Under the pieces are notes generated by a model. That model made no database searches, had not been told where the DNA came from, and saw nothing but the letters and a program-made list of their open reading frames with translations. A program made the position numbers and the translations under genes. A stretch of 64,000 bases of DNA from Tamarix chinensis (lineage: Eukaryota > Streptophyta > Magnoliopsida > Caryophyllales > Tamaricaceae), in NCBI GenBank assembly GCA_030549775.1, contig CM060172.1, forward strand, positions 54,983,942 through 55,047,941, in the 5' to 3' direction. The stretch's first letter is position 1. Each line of letters begins with the position of its first letter. Below, piece after piece: positions 26,095 through 38,027 of this stretch.

Positions 26095-26465
26095 CATGTG
26101 AGGAAGGGAACCCCACTATTATAGTCAGTGGATCAGAAACATCTAGGGTAGAACGCCCCCAGCCACTATTATTTGCCGGTAGATTAATCTCTAGGGCAAA
26201 GTGCTCTTGGCCACTATTATGTCGGTGGATCTGTCTGACCCTGACTCTTATGGTATTCCACTGTAAGTAATTAGTATATTTCCCATATCTTATCATAAAT
26301 TAAGGTTTGGTTTATTGAGTTCGGGATCCTACACTATTATAGTAGGTGGATCGGAAACATCTAGGGCAACACGCACCTGGCCATTATTATTCACCGATGG
26401 ATCGGTCTCTAGGGCACCCTGCACTTGGCCACTATTATGTCGGTGGATCGGTCTGGGCCTGACTA
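26095..26465 (-). repeat. Hairpin-forming modules in long LTR D
   Basis: Repeats of CCACTATTATNNNCGGTGGATC with spacers CTAGGGCAAAGTGCTCTTGG. They are homologous to 16,980-17,350. The minus-strand frame at 26,072-26,296 across them is an artefact. Confidence 0.7.
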
Positions 26466-28069
26466 GATAATCTTCCACTTTAAATGGTTAGTGGCTTATC
26501 TATGTCATATTCAATAGATACCTTTACCCTAGACATGCATGCCCCTTGGACTATCCACTCACACAACCTGTATAGTCCTATTCTCTTAAAAGGCCTGTCC
26601 CATATTTTGGGACTTTTATGCCTCCTAGTACATCTAGACGTCCTTTCTCCCTTTTCCTTACTTACCATGAATACCTAATTCCTATGTGTGTGGGTCGAGG
26701 CCCACTTTCCCATATCTCTGGGTCAACTTACTATTTCCCTCTACAGTTTTCCTTAGGAAACCCTAATCTGTCCTATATGGCCCAACTCCCTCTCTCACAC
26801 GCAACCCATGCTTTCTTTGCCTCCAACTCATCACCTCACTTGATCAGTCCCCAAACATCCCACTTTACTTCCCATTTTGCACTTGTGGCCATGAAATCTT
26901 AGGTGGCCACCCCAAACCCTAACACCTCTCTTTTCTCATATATTATCCCTCCATCACTCTTCATATACCATTCCCTCTTCCACACGACACATTCACCCTC
27001 TATGTGGCATCCTTCCACTCTCACCCCATACTCCAATCCTTCCTATTATTTCTTCCTTCCATAATTTCCCCCACTTAGAGTTTTCCTCCCAAACCCTAGC
27101 GAAGTCCCCTATGCACCCTTATACTAACCCACGTACTATTTTTCACATATGGACCCAAATCACCCCAACGACTCTTCCCTTACCTCACCTAACCCTCAAG
27201 TCAACTTTTTCCACGTAACGATCATCCCCATGAAAATACTATTTATACCATGCAAGTCTTATACTCCCCATGCAAGATTTAGTCCATCCTCTTAATTTGT
27301 TCATATTGTACCTTAGATGTCTACCCATAGGCCATGAGATACTTAGGCTATTCTTACTTTCCTCTTGTCAACTCACTTCCTTTACCCCCTTCATCTTTTC
27401 ACCACCACATCATATCATTTAAAGCCTCTTAGCATGCATGTCATAAAGGGCCATATTACGTAAGCACCACAAATTACAAGACACATTATCATATTACACA
27501 TTCCATAAAGAGAACACATACAACATACCTTAGATCCATGCTTAGCAAGTTGTGCTATAAGTACATAGTTCATAACTACATAAGGTACACAAATATATCA
27601 TCACACATAACATATAATATACATATTTTGCTTTAAACACATCCTTACCTAAAATGACACTAGGCTTAGAGCATGCTCCTATGCCTCCTTAGGGGTCGGA
27701 CTTAGCTCACCTATAAGAGGGAAAACACTAGGGTTAACTTCCTCTTATTAATTTCATTATCTCCTATTCACCTGTATTATGAACTAGTATTAGTGGTGGT
27801 GGTGATGATGATAATGATGATAATGATGATGATGATGATAATATCTTTAGTAGTAAAATAAGGGTATTACCCTTAAAATGGTTAACCATGCTATTATTAG
27901 CAAAAATGGGGTTAGGTGGTCATAATAGTCAATGGTAGAATATTAGTAATAATAATGATAATAATTTTAATAATAATAAGGATAATAGTAAAGTTAGAAT
28001 AATAATAATAATAATAATAATAGTTATACCAAATAATTTATACTCAAGGGCTAGGAAGGGTTAAACCAC

Positions 28070-28169
28070 AACCTAAGTGAAGGTGGTGGTTGCGGTAGTG
28101 GTGCATGTCGGTGGCGACGGCGGTGGTGGAAGTGGTGGTTTTAGGGAAGGTGGGTCTTTTAGGGCTGAA

Positions 28170-28202
<33 letters not shown>

Positions 28203-29200
28203 GAGAGGGGGGATGGTGCTTGTGGGGTGGTAGAATCCCTAGGATGAGAGGGTTGTAGTGGTGGTGGTGGCGTAGGTTGTGGCGGATGTGGTGGTTGAGG
28301 GGAGGTTCTTCTAGGTTGATTGGGTGGCAGGGGAGGAGGTGATTGTGGCGAAGGAGGCAGTGCACGACGGCGAGAGGGGCGACAATAAGGTGTAAAGGGC
28401 AACTCAGGTTGCCTAATTTGCATGATTGGGGTGGGTTATGTAGGGGAAGTTAAGGGCTATGAGTGGATTGGTTTGCTGGAGGGTAATGCAAGGAAGGGGT
28501 GGGTGGTGGTGTTACACGAGGGTGGTTAGGGTGGTATCTGTAGTTGCAACGACAAAAATGGCTGGGATTTCTAGGTAGAGCAAAGGAGGGGCAAATGGGG
28601 GTCAATATGGGGCATTTATAGGCCAAGGGAGGAAGAAGAATACAAAGGAGGAAGAGGACAAAGGGACAAGTGTGGCAGGGGCTCGCCGGCAAACGGTGGC
28701 AGGCTGGTACTAGTCTGCAAAGTTGTAGGGCGCAGGTGGCAGGTGGGGGAAAAAGGAATGGAAGGGGAGCACGCGAGGGAGGCAGGTGAGGGAGGTTTGA
28801 CTCAAATTGGAAAGGAAAGGGATGGAGTAGAGAGAGGGGGAGCTAGTTGGGGTAGTACAATGCTAGGGAAAGTCAGTTGATGGTAGATTTACAGGCCCAA
28901 TCTGCAACGCGAGGGAGGGAGAAGGGAGGAGGAAGAAGAGGGGTTAGGCTAGCCATTCGGGGGAAAAAGAAAAGAAAGAAAAGAAGAAGACCAGGTGGGT
29001 GAAGGGAGAAAGTAAAAGAACATAGACAGGCTGGGCCACGTGGGGAAGAGAAGAGAGGAGGGGGAAGTTGGGTCGCATGGGCAAGGCCCAATTGGGGGGA
29101 GAAGAGGAGAAAAAGAAAAGGAGAAAGGAGAAAAAGAAAGAAGAGAAAAAAAGGAAGGAAAAAGGGAAAAAAGGAAAAGGAGAAATAGGGTAGTTGGGGT
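28070..29200 (-). repeat. Polypurine block of long LTR D with (GA)n
   Basis: GGTGG-rich first part, then purine-rich to the AT-rich end. It contains (GA)n at about 28,166-28,206. Open frames on the minus strand are proline/serine low-complexity artefacts. Confidence 0.75.
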
Positions 29201-29490
29201 GTTTAGGATATTTTGGTATTTTTGAATATTTGAAAATAATAAAAATTAGTAAAATAATAATTAAATTCCTTTTTATATTAATTCATAAATTTTAGATAAA
29301 TCTTCCTAAATTCTATTTTTAATTAGCAATTTACCTTAACCTTCCCTAATTAAATTATTTATTATTTCCTTCCTTTTTGTCTTAATTACTCCCATTATTT
29401 TATTAAAATATTATATTTAATTAATCTCAAAAATAAATCCCTATTTTATCATAATTTTCTAAATTAGGATATTTGGGATTTTACAAGTTG

Positions 29491-30620
29491 GGGCAGCAAT
29501 TTTTGACTTTGTGCACTCTCCCTTAACTTGCCAACCCACTTGCATATCCATCTCTGACTACACTCAACCCTTCACCCCCATCAAGTCATCCTTCACATCT
29601 TGGCTTGCCCACACTCAACCTCACCTATCTTATTCCTCTTTTCCTTGAGGATATCTACTAGCTTGCTCCTATACCTCTCATTTTTCTGATCTATTATCAT
29701 TCCATACCTCTTTTTTTTGCTCTCTTCTCCCTTCTTATGGTAGAAGTTTTCACTAAGTGTTGAGCACCCTTCCATTTTTCCCTATTCTTCTTTTTGTTGA
29801 GAGAAACATAAATCCTCTTTGAATTTATCCTTTGATCGTGCAAGCATTTTATTTTTTGCTCTTTTTTAAATCTTGGTTTTAATTCTCTCTTTCATTCCCT
29901 AAGTAAGGAATAATTAAGGTTGAATAAAGTTAGGGAATTCAGCTTCTCTTTAACACCCTATTTTGAGTTAAAAGGTGGTGTTTTGCATCTTTGTTGTTGT
30001 TCTTCTTCTTCTAATTTTCTTAGTTTTAATGAAGTTTTGGAAGATGATTTTTAATAGTTTCACTTTGATTCTCTTAAGAATCAGAGTTATGTTGGATGGG
30101 CCATCCAGTAGGAGTTTTATATTGGGAGAATTGCTTCAAGGGAAGGCATTATTATCTTTAACATAATTAGATTTATGTGGCATATTAGGGTTATATGTTG
30201 TGTATAAGCTAGTGGTATGATTCTTCCCTAGTAAGTGTTGTTGTGATTTCCTAATTTTAAGCATGAAATTGATTGTTGAGTATGATTTGGTTAAGTGTGT
30301 ACATCACCATGTATCTATGGGATTCTATGTGTGAAGCATGTATTTCTATGAGTATTTTGACATAGAAGCATGTTAGGATTAATACGGTAAAGTGTGGTGA
30401 AATTGGTGTGTGTTTTGCAAGTGTGGGTTGTATTTTACCCAAACCAGTTGATTGGTTCCTCGAACCAGTCGATTGGTTTTGCAAGCAATCAAATGGTTTC
30501 AAGTTTTAGATTAGTTGGTTGCGAGAGCAGTTGATTGGTTTGGTAAACTAGTGGACTTGTTTGGATGAACAATCGATTGGTTGGTCAAATTTAATGCGGG
30601 ATTTATCTTATGTTTGCTTA
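29491..30620 (+). other. Unclassified sequence with clustered AACCAGTCGATTGGTT motifs
   Basis: No coding region is recognised. From about 30,440 to 30,590 there are six or so copies of a near-palindromic 16-mer of the type AACCAGTCGATTGGTT at irregular spacing. The boundary with integrase coding at about 30,620 is abrupt. It may be the remains of another repeat that replaced or invaded the 5' part of the chromovirus-like element. Confidence 0.5.
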
Positions 30621-30624
30621 GAAC

Positions 30625-31440
30625 ACAAAGATGTAAAGATTCAATTATGGTTGTGGTAGATAGATTTTCTAAAATGTCTTATTTTGTTCCATGCAATAGC
30701 ACTGTTGATGCTACACATATTATTGATTTGTATTTCAAATAAATTTTACCTAAAAGTATTATTTCGGATAGAAATGTCAAGTTTATTATTTACTTTTGGA
30801 AGAAATTATGAAACATTTTAGGAACTAAGTTGTTATTTAGTACTTCACATCATCCACAAACCGATGGATAAACTGAAGTTACAAACCATGTTGTTGACAC
30901 TTTTTTAAGAGAATTGGTAAGTATAAGTACTAAATATTGGGATATTAAGTTAGCTCATGCAGAGTTTGCTTGCAATTGAAGTCATTCAAGTAATACTCAC
31001 TTAATTCCATTCGATATTGTGTATGGGGTAAATCCATACATTCCATTTTGAATGGTACCCTTGAAAAAAGGTGAGTTTAAACATTATGAAGCTAACTAGC
31101 GAGTTGAATTATTTAAAAAGTTTCATCAGCAAATTTAAGGAAACATTGAATGAGCCAATGAAAGGTATCAAAAGTAAGCTAATAAACATCGAAATCTGCA
31201 TGTATTTTCTTCTAGTGATTTAGTTTGGTTACATTTGTGTAAAGAAAGAATTCCTAATCTAAGAAAAGATAAGCTAATGCCAAGATCAAATGGACCATTT
31301 AAAATCCTTAGAAAATTTGGAGGAAGTGCTTAATAACTTAAACTTTCAAAATCCTATGGTGGTATTTCAATGACATTTAATATTGGTGATTTGTCTCCTT
31401 ATTACAGTGATGTCAATTTGAGGGCAAATTCTTTTTAAGT
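30625..31440 (+). pseudogene. Ty3/gypsy integrase remnant (C-terminal two thirds)
   Basis: The translation gives VVVDRFSKMSYFVPCNST, ISDRNVKFI, LLFSTSHHPQTDG, AEFACN and KDKLMPRSNGPFKIL, the order of the integrase core and its GPF/Y module in plant gypsy elements. It finishes SPYYSDVNLRANSF directly before the LTR. Stops replace several residues (for example after the HPQTDG motif) and the front of pol is missing. The start at about 30,625 is abrupt. It once catalysed integration. Confidence 0.82.
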
Positions 31441-31449
31441 TGGAGAGAA

Positions 31450-32238
31450 TAATGTAGGAGAATCTATGGGTTCTCATGATGCATCTAAGGATTCTCATGA
31501 TAATGAGTATTTGATATTCTTAATAATATATCTTATTACAATATGTGTTTTTGGTGATATATCTTTAACTAACCATAATAAGTATATTTTAAGTGATCAT
31601 TGTAGGTATGTAGTTTATTTTTCAGGATAAGATTTAATATATCAGACATTTAATATTGCTTCTTATGTTACAAGTTATTACAAGCCAAATAAGTTATTAT
31701 GCATGGAATTCAAACTTTTAAGTCAAAGGCGACCTAGTTATTATTCTTATAATCTTATGTAAATTAGGAATTTTTGTTTTTTATTTTCATGTAATAATTA
31801 TCTATGTTTATTGTAATAATATGCATTTTGACTCATGTATTATATAGGTTAGTAATATGTTGCTATTAGAGATTAGTGTGCTTGTTAGCCATGTGTGCAT
31901 TAATGTGGCTATCTTAGTGTGCTACTTAGCAAACTTGTCACTACCTATACAAGTCATGACTTGGCACATGAAAAGAGAAGAATATTCGAATGTAAGTAAA
32001 TCAAATAACATATTTAATACTTAGTTATCTTTCTCTCTTTCAAGTGAATTTCTTTCTAAGACTACTTGGAATAATCTTAGCTAGTGCCTTTGAATGTGTT
32101 CTTCGAGAAACATTCAAAAATACATTCTTGTTGAATCTTGCTTGAATATTCTCATCCCTCTCCTTAATCTTCAACCCACCAATCCTACGATTCAATTTAA
32201 CTATCCAATTCTCTCTTTTTCTTTCAATACTCACACCT
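31450..32238 (+). repeat. 3' LTR of the chromovirus-like element
   Basis: Begins TAATGTAGGAGAATCTATGG straight after a purine tract (AGTTGGAGAGAA). Its first 475 bases match 10,609-11,087. The end is placed at 32,238 because Athila LTR sequence resumes there and TTATC (32,239-32,243) repeats the left-hand target TTATC (10,604-10,608). The terminal bases read CT, not CA, so the exact end is uncertain. The minus-strand frame 32,040-32,270 is not recognised. Confidence 0.65.
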
Positions 32239-32243
32239 TTATC

Positions 32244-33560
32244 ATTTCCACATAGACTAAATAATGACACAAATACTTTAATAAGGTCTAAGTGATCAAA
32301 ATTAAATAAAGGAATAACTAATTCTGAACTAAGAATATTAAATCAACTAACTTAAAATAAAATGGAATCAAATAAAATATAGTAAAAGTAAAATTAATGA
32401 TCAAAAGTTATCTAGAAATCCGGATCTACCACTATCCAATTATACCAACCAATTAATCAACTACCTATTTTTTTTAATTACTAGCTATGTGTCACTGAGA
32501 ATATTTAACTAATGCACTCCCTTGAGCTACATAATCCTATAGCCAATTATCAGTCCCATTATCTCCAGTCATAAGATTTAAATGAAGACAATATCAAAAA
32601 TGAAATACACCTACTTTAAGTTCAATTAATTATTTAACCTTCCATATTGTTGTAGAAATCATGTGATTTTTTTCTTATAAGCCATTCAATTCCTATTTAT
32701 ACTATCTAAGAAAAAGTTGAGAATCAAATCTCACATTTTTTTTTACTTATTAAATGCTAATTAAAGGTGATCAGACTATTAATTAGACACACTCTAGAAT
32801 AATAGCATAAAACAACTATAGTAATCTATTAATCATTCAATCAATTAATGTATGATTATAAAAATATGGTTTCACCATATCCTTGGTATAATAAAATTAG
32901 AGCATGATATTAATTAAAAAAATGATCAAATTAAATAAATCATCTGAATTATACATAAAATATTAAATCTAAAAATATTTGAATATTAAATTACAACACT
33001 TCATATTCAAAATCATAACTAAATAAATAATACTTTACTTAGATGACAGGCGATATTAAAATTTTTCGGCTCTCGTGTTGTTCTACACCTTCTTTTCATC
33101 ATCTTCTTCTTATTTTCTCAAGCTTTGTGCCCTTTCATTTTTTCTCCTACTTTCACCGCTTTTCTTCTTTCTCCTTTATCTATCTTCATTTGTGGACTTA
33201 TTCTACATTTTTTCTTTCTCTTTTATTGTTCCTTTTTTTTCTTTTTTTCCTAGTCCCCTTCTCTTGATATACATATACACATACATACAGATGTTGTTCT
33301 TCTCTTTCTTTCTTTTTTTTTTCTGGCCCATCTGCATTTTTTTCTTTAATTTTCTTCTTCTTCTTTAGCTTCCTACTACTACATCGTGTTTCTAGTCTTT
33401 TACATTGATGGAAAAAGTGTGGCGTATTTTGTTTTAGTGTTTTTTCTCTCTTTTACCACTTTTTTCATTTATTTTTTCTTGATTTATTGCTCCATAGGTT
33501 GTCATTGGTAACTACAAAATAAATTTGAATAGATATTAATTAACTTTCTAAAATTATTTC
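32244..33560 (-). repeat. Athila 5' LTR, distal piece
   Basis: Collinear with 1515-2810 in the Athila 3' LTR: shared AAATAATGACACAA, CTAAGAATATTAAATCAACTAA, the TTTCTTTCTTTT-rich tract near 33,100-33,400 and TAGATATTAATTAACTTTC. Similarity stops near 33,560. It continues the piece at 10,533-10,608 across the chromovirus-like insertion. Confidence 0.72.
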
Positions 33561-33750
33561 AAAACATTACACATTTTGCAAAGAAATTATATATTATATA
33601 CCATAATCTCACTAAAGATACTAAACATATTAATTAAAGATAGTACGCATATTGTTTAAATATATTATAGAAACTATACTACTACTTCCTTAAAGATACC
33701 ATATGTGTTCTTTAAAAGTACTACATATTATATATTTTACATTGGTTGAG

Positions 33751-33985
33751 TTTGATGAACACATATTTTTACATATTTTATACCCTTTAATTTTAAGTTT
33801 TTGATTATTCATGTGAAAAATATGTGAGTTTATTTATAATATTTATAATTATTTATTTAATTTATAATAATCTCAAGTATTTAATTAATTTAAAGTTTAA
33901 AGTTAATTTTAATATAATTTTGACAACTTACCATATTTTAGCTAAAAGTTTAGGTTAAAATATGGTAAGTTGTTAAAATTATACT
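33751..33985 (+). repeat. Inverted Athila LTR terminal fragment with foldback
   Basis: Positions 33,751-33,925 are the start of the Athila LTR in plus orientation (TGATGAACACATATTTTTAC, the complement of 2850-3030). About 33,935-33,983 repeats part of it in the opposite orientation. The two arms TTTTGACAACTTACCATATT and AATATGGTAAGTTGTTAAAA form a near-perfect stem. This is a rearranged end and leaves the outer boundary of the Athila element unclear. Confidence 0.65.
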
Positions 33986-34189
33986 ATTCACAAATGTCCT
34001 ATAGAAGGGCACTAGTTATTTTTATTTTCTTTGTTATTAAGCTAATTTATCTTATAGTGTAAGTTATCTTATCATATGTTGTTAGTTAATATAAGATATA
34101 AAATTTGTTTGTATTTCATTTATTAATATTCACAAATGAGTATTCAAATGAATGGTTCTATGAATAGTCAAAATTTATATCCCACTACT

Positions 34190-34830
34190 AGTAGCAAGTT
34201 GTGAGGGTGATTTTATAAATTTTATACAATAATAAAATGCATCTTATCCAACAAAATACACATCTTCTGAATATAAATACATATATTTTCTTTATAAAAT
34301 AATAAGAGACGAATATATTTGTTACAGATACAAATTTTATAGTTGCAAATATACATCTTTTATCAATAAAGGAACATATTATATTTGTAAATAAACAACC
34401 CATATTAATAAATACACATCTTATCCAACAAAATATAAATATTATATAATAAAATATACATCTTATCCAACAAAGAACACATTTTCTCGATAAAAATACA
34501 CATTCATTATTAAAAAAAATAAGGGATTAATAAGTATTATAAATACACATATTATTGGAAAGAATGCACATCTTTACATGACAAATACGCATCTTGTAAT
34601 TGCAATAAAACATATTTTAACATAAAAATACACATCTTCTATAAAGAAAAATCCATTCCCTAAGATGTAGATGCTATAAATATACATCATCTAGGATGCA
34701 AATGCACATCTTTTGGAAGAAAATTTCACATTTGCTCATTTATAAAAATATAAGGAAAAATACATATATTGTAAATATACATCTTTTAATATGAAAATAC
34801 ACACATTCGGAACAAAACTACACATGTTCT
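34190..34830. repeat. Degenerate short tandem repeat, AAATACACATCTT type
   Basis: About 20 diverged copies of a phrase such as AATACACATCTTATCCAACA with spacing of about 20-35 bases. There is no coding potential. The minus-strand frame at 34,188-34,403 is a product of the repeat. Confidence 0.65.
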
Positions 34831-35596
34831 TCACAATTAGCTACATAGAATAGTAAATAATATGATGTTTAATTCATCAAACACTTAGTATGCGATTGTT
34901 TCTACACCTATAACCTTCTAGTATAAGCATGATCACTACAATGTATATGGTTTGAAAACAATACTGAAGATTTGTGATAATTTATTGTCATCTCAAAATA
35001 ACATACACATAAGATTTATAATAATGCCAATCAACCTTCAAAACAAATAGGATATCATTGCACAATATTGCATCCTCCATCGATGTGAAAAAATCATTCT
35101 TACTCAAACTATCACACCGCTTAATTTGTTGTGCCATGGATATAGCTATTTGCCTAAATTTTCTTGCATGACATAATTGAAGAATAACATCAAGTTAGTC
35201 AAAATTTCAATTTATTAGAGCCAACGAGGATCAAGAACTCGACACCTTCACATATCTGTGGCATGAAAACTTGTTTTGAACCTTGACTTGCCATCTCTGA
35301 AGCTTTATACCACAAAATTACCTTTTGATTTACCTTTTTCTTCCACTGTGTAATGCTTACATAGATCAAAAAGCATAGTAGATGATCAATAATATAATAC
35401 TATTTAACATCAATGGACATATCTTATAATACGTTTGGCCACAACAAAAAGAGCACAAGGAGGATGGGCTTAGCAAAAATTCGAATAGAGCACAACACTG
35501 AGAAACCCATGTTTTATATATTTATTTTTATTTTAGGGACCATATGCATGGTGTTTGGTACTACTAATAGCATTGTGCAATGATTGATGAATATTT
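34831..35596. other. Intergenic, nothing recognised
   Basis: AT-rich sequence with no open frame of note and no recognisable repeat boundary. It ends at the 5' LTR of the small gypsy-type element. Confidence 0.5.
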
Positions 35597-37526
35597 TGTA
35601 GTTATTAGTCATTACTTAATTGTTTACTTAATGAATAAGTACATTATTATGATATTAGTTGAAATTAGATAGAGCTTGATATTTTAAAAGTATAATTTAT
35701 CTTATGTGTGCTATAAGATTCAGTTTGAGGAGGCATAATATAGCCATGTAAATTTTGTGTGATCAACACTGCTAATCATAGTTGATTTGAACCAATAAAT
35801 TGATATTTTTTCTCATTGAAACCCTATGTGAGGATTTTTGTTCCATGTTTATGTTATTTGTATGAATCATAAACTAGATCTTACTCTCTAATTTTTTTTT
35901 ATATGTATGAGTGATAATTTAGAAGACTCTTGAGTATTTTTTAAATAAATTTTAATCAAGAGTAGTTTTTGAGTGCTTATCATTCACATCTATGATCACC
36001 AACCAAAAATGGTGCATTTAAAAAATCTACACTTCTATCACACATCAATTTTGGTATCAAGGCATAAATTTGAAGACCTTCTAAGAAATTTAACAATCTA
36101 AAGAGAATTTTTCTCATGGAAGGGGAAATATAAGTTTCAAACTTTACTGAAGGAGTTAAAACAACTGACTTCTAAAATTGTTAAATACAATAAGACACAT
36201 CAAGCCATTCAACAAGACAAAACTCTTCAGACTAAATGTAGAGACTCGAAGGAAAAGTATGTAAAGTGATCATTGATTTGGAAAAGTTGTGTAAATATGG
36301 CTAGCGAGGATGTGGTCTAGAAATTGATTTTACCAACAATGATTCATCCAAGACCACATTCATGGCTTATTAAAGGAAATATAGTTGATCTAATCAAGAA
36401 AATCTTAATTTTTTAAAGATTGGCAACTATGTTAATGATAAGTTATATGATGTATTAACTATAGAGGCATGTCACATGATATGGGAGAGGATATGGAAAA
36501 AGATAGAAATGTTAATCATGATGTTGAGAAGAATGAGTATTAAGTTCATATAGGGAGAAAGAAATTAAAATTGAATCTAAGTGGGGAAAGTATAAAGAGG
36601 AGAAGACCGCTAATGGAGAGAGTTTGATAATTCTAGAACAAGAAGTTGTGGAAGAGATTAAAATTATAAAAAATAAAAACCACTATTGTGAGGAGAAAAG
36701 GGAGAACTTGTAGGGAAATGAGGTTTAAGAACCTATTAAAGAGAATATTGAAGTTAATAGTTATTCAAAGCATGTAGAGGCATGTGAGTGTCAAGGAGAA
36801 GGAAGAGGCACCCAAATCCCATTTTCCTAAGGCCAAATTGAAGGAGAGATCAAGGAGATGATTAAGGGAATCAAGGAGGAATACGTATGTTATGCATTGG
36901 ATGGGAAGAAAACACAATAATGGGAGAAGGTTACTATGGATCCAAGCTTATACAAGATTAAATTTATTAAAAGTGATTTCGTTACAAATTCTTTACAGCC
37001 GTGGACAAGTATGAGAAGGTTCAAATATATGTTTCCTCTTAAGAAACTCTTGAAGACATTAAAAAATCCCTTCCATATTGAAGAGCTGGTGAAATAAGGT
37101 TCAAAATTATTATTCATTATTTAATTTTTTACTTAATGATTAGGTAGCATGTCTGTATATCAATTGAGATTAGATGGAGTTTTATCTTTTAAGAGTCTGA
37201 TTTATCTTATGTGTGTTAAAAGATTCAATTTGATTAGGTGCAATATAGTTATACAAATTGTGTAATTAATGTAGCTAATAAAAGTTGAATTGAATTAATG
37301 AATTGAGATTTCAATGTGAGTTTCATGGTTCTCAATTTACATTATCTATGTGAGTCATAAACTAGATATATCTTTAAATTATCTTATTTGTGTGATAATA
37401 ATTTTGATAACTCTTGATTTTTTGTGAGATTAATCAAGAGTAGTTTGTGGGTGTTCATCATTCACATCTATATCCACCAACCATAAAATTATGCATTCAC
37501 CAAACCCACGCTTCTGCCATGCATCA
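35597..37526 (+). mobile_element. Small non-autonomous LTR retrotransposon with gypsy protease remnant
   Basis: Two direct repeats (about 35,597-36,047 and 37,100-37,526) share blocks such as CTTATGTGTG, AAACTAGAT, ATCAAGAGTAGTTT and TTCACATCTAT. The first is followed by TTGGTATCAAGGC (36,051-36,064), an initiator-tRNA-Met primer site, and the second is preceded by a purine-rich tract (GAAATAAGG). The interior is only about 1 kb and holds a broken protease, so the element probably lost RT and integrase. LTR start positions are uncertain by a few bases and no clear target duplication was found. Confidence 0.7.
36255..36500 (+). pseudogene. Gypsy aspartic-protease-like remnant
   Basis: Shifting between frames gives CKVIID, then MASEDVV and IHPRPHSWLIKG, then DVLTIEACHMIWERIW. 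The order and spacing match the plant gypsy protease (CKVIIDSGS, NVASEDVVKKL, HPKPY, DVVPMDACHLLLGRPWQ). The active-site serine/glycine context is lost and there are several stops. Confidence 0.65.
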
Positions 37527-38027
37527 CTTCAAACATGCATAAACATAAGTATCACTTGTAAGTAATTACTTTTTTCCAACAATCTAATTTAATATTATAA
37601 GATATCACATATAAAATATTAATAATAAACTAAATTTTTGATATTTGAAACACGTATAAGCATGGGCTATAAAATAGCCAAAGTAATCATCATCAATGTT
37701 GCACAATGAAATTATAGAGATATAAACAATTATTGCATCCACACATGTATGGCATATTAGAAATTACCAAAAGGGTACTATACAATCAAATATCATATAA
37801 GTATAAAATAAAATAAAACTAATGTTGTATTACATGATTGATATTAGTGGCAAAACCCATAGTGCACTTAGGATAAAATCAAATTCAACTTTCATACAAA
37901 CACAATCAAAATAATAAAGTAAAACACATATAAGATCAGTTAGACAAGAAATAAGCAAACATTGAGAAGGAAAAGAAAAGGAAAATAAACGGAGATGGTT
38001 GCTAAAGAACCATATGTGAATAAATAT
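37527..38027. other. Intergenic, nothing recognised
   Basis: AT-rich sequence without a recognisable gene or repeat boundary. The minus-strand frame at 37,830-38,105 runs into the neighbouring GGATATCC repeat and is not supported as a gene. Confidence 0.45.

Larger units (their letters stand above)
25448..29485 (-). mobile_element. Long LTR copy D (4038 bp)
   Basis: Plus-strand ends are TGTAACACCCCCAAAAATTA and TTTGGGATTTTACA. A perfect 5-bp duplication AGTTG flanks it (25,443-25,447 and 29,486-29,490). It is collinear with copy B throughout, with hairpin modules at 26,095-26,465, a GAT/AAT microsatellite at 27,795-28,020 and a polypurine block at 28,070-29,200 that includes a (GA)n run. No internal genes or primer site adjoin it. 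Confidence 0.82.
1437..33560 (-). mobile_element. Athila-type Ty3/gypsy retrotransposon, decayed and split by a later insertion
   Basis: The element runs on the minus strand. It has a 3' LTR at 1437-3030, pol remnants at 5290-8760, gag remnants at 9530-10,400, a degenerate tRNA-Asp-type primer site near 10,510-10,528 and a 5' LTR that begins at 10,533. The 5' LTR breaks at 10,608 and resumes at 32,244, where sequence again matches the 3' LTR (compare 1525-2790 with 32,250-33,560). Without the intervening sequence the element is about 10.5 kb, in keeping with the Athila lineage. Protein matches (ILGRPFLA protease, ATFQRCM RT, WVEAIA integrase) are characteristic of Athila. All reading frames are broken, so it is non-functional. 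The far end of the 5' LTR is unclear because 33,560-33,990 is rearranged. Confidence 0.8.

Noticed and set aside
25448..26700. Plus-strand frames (25,338-25,571, 26,484-26,902) as small genes
   Set aside because: They lie in or across the edge of long LTR D, are not shared with copy B, and have no motif.
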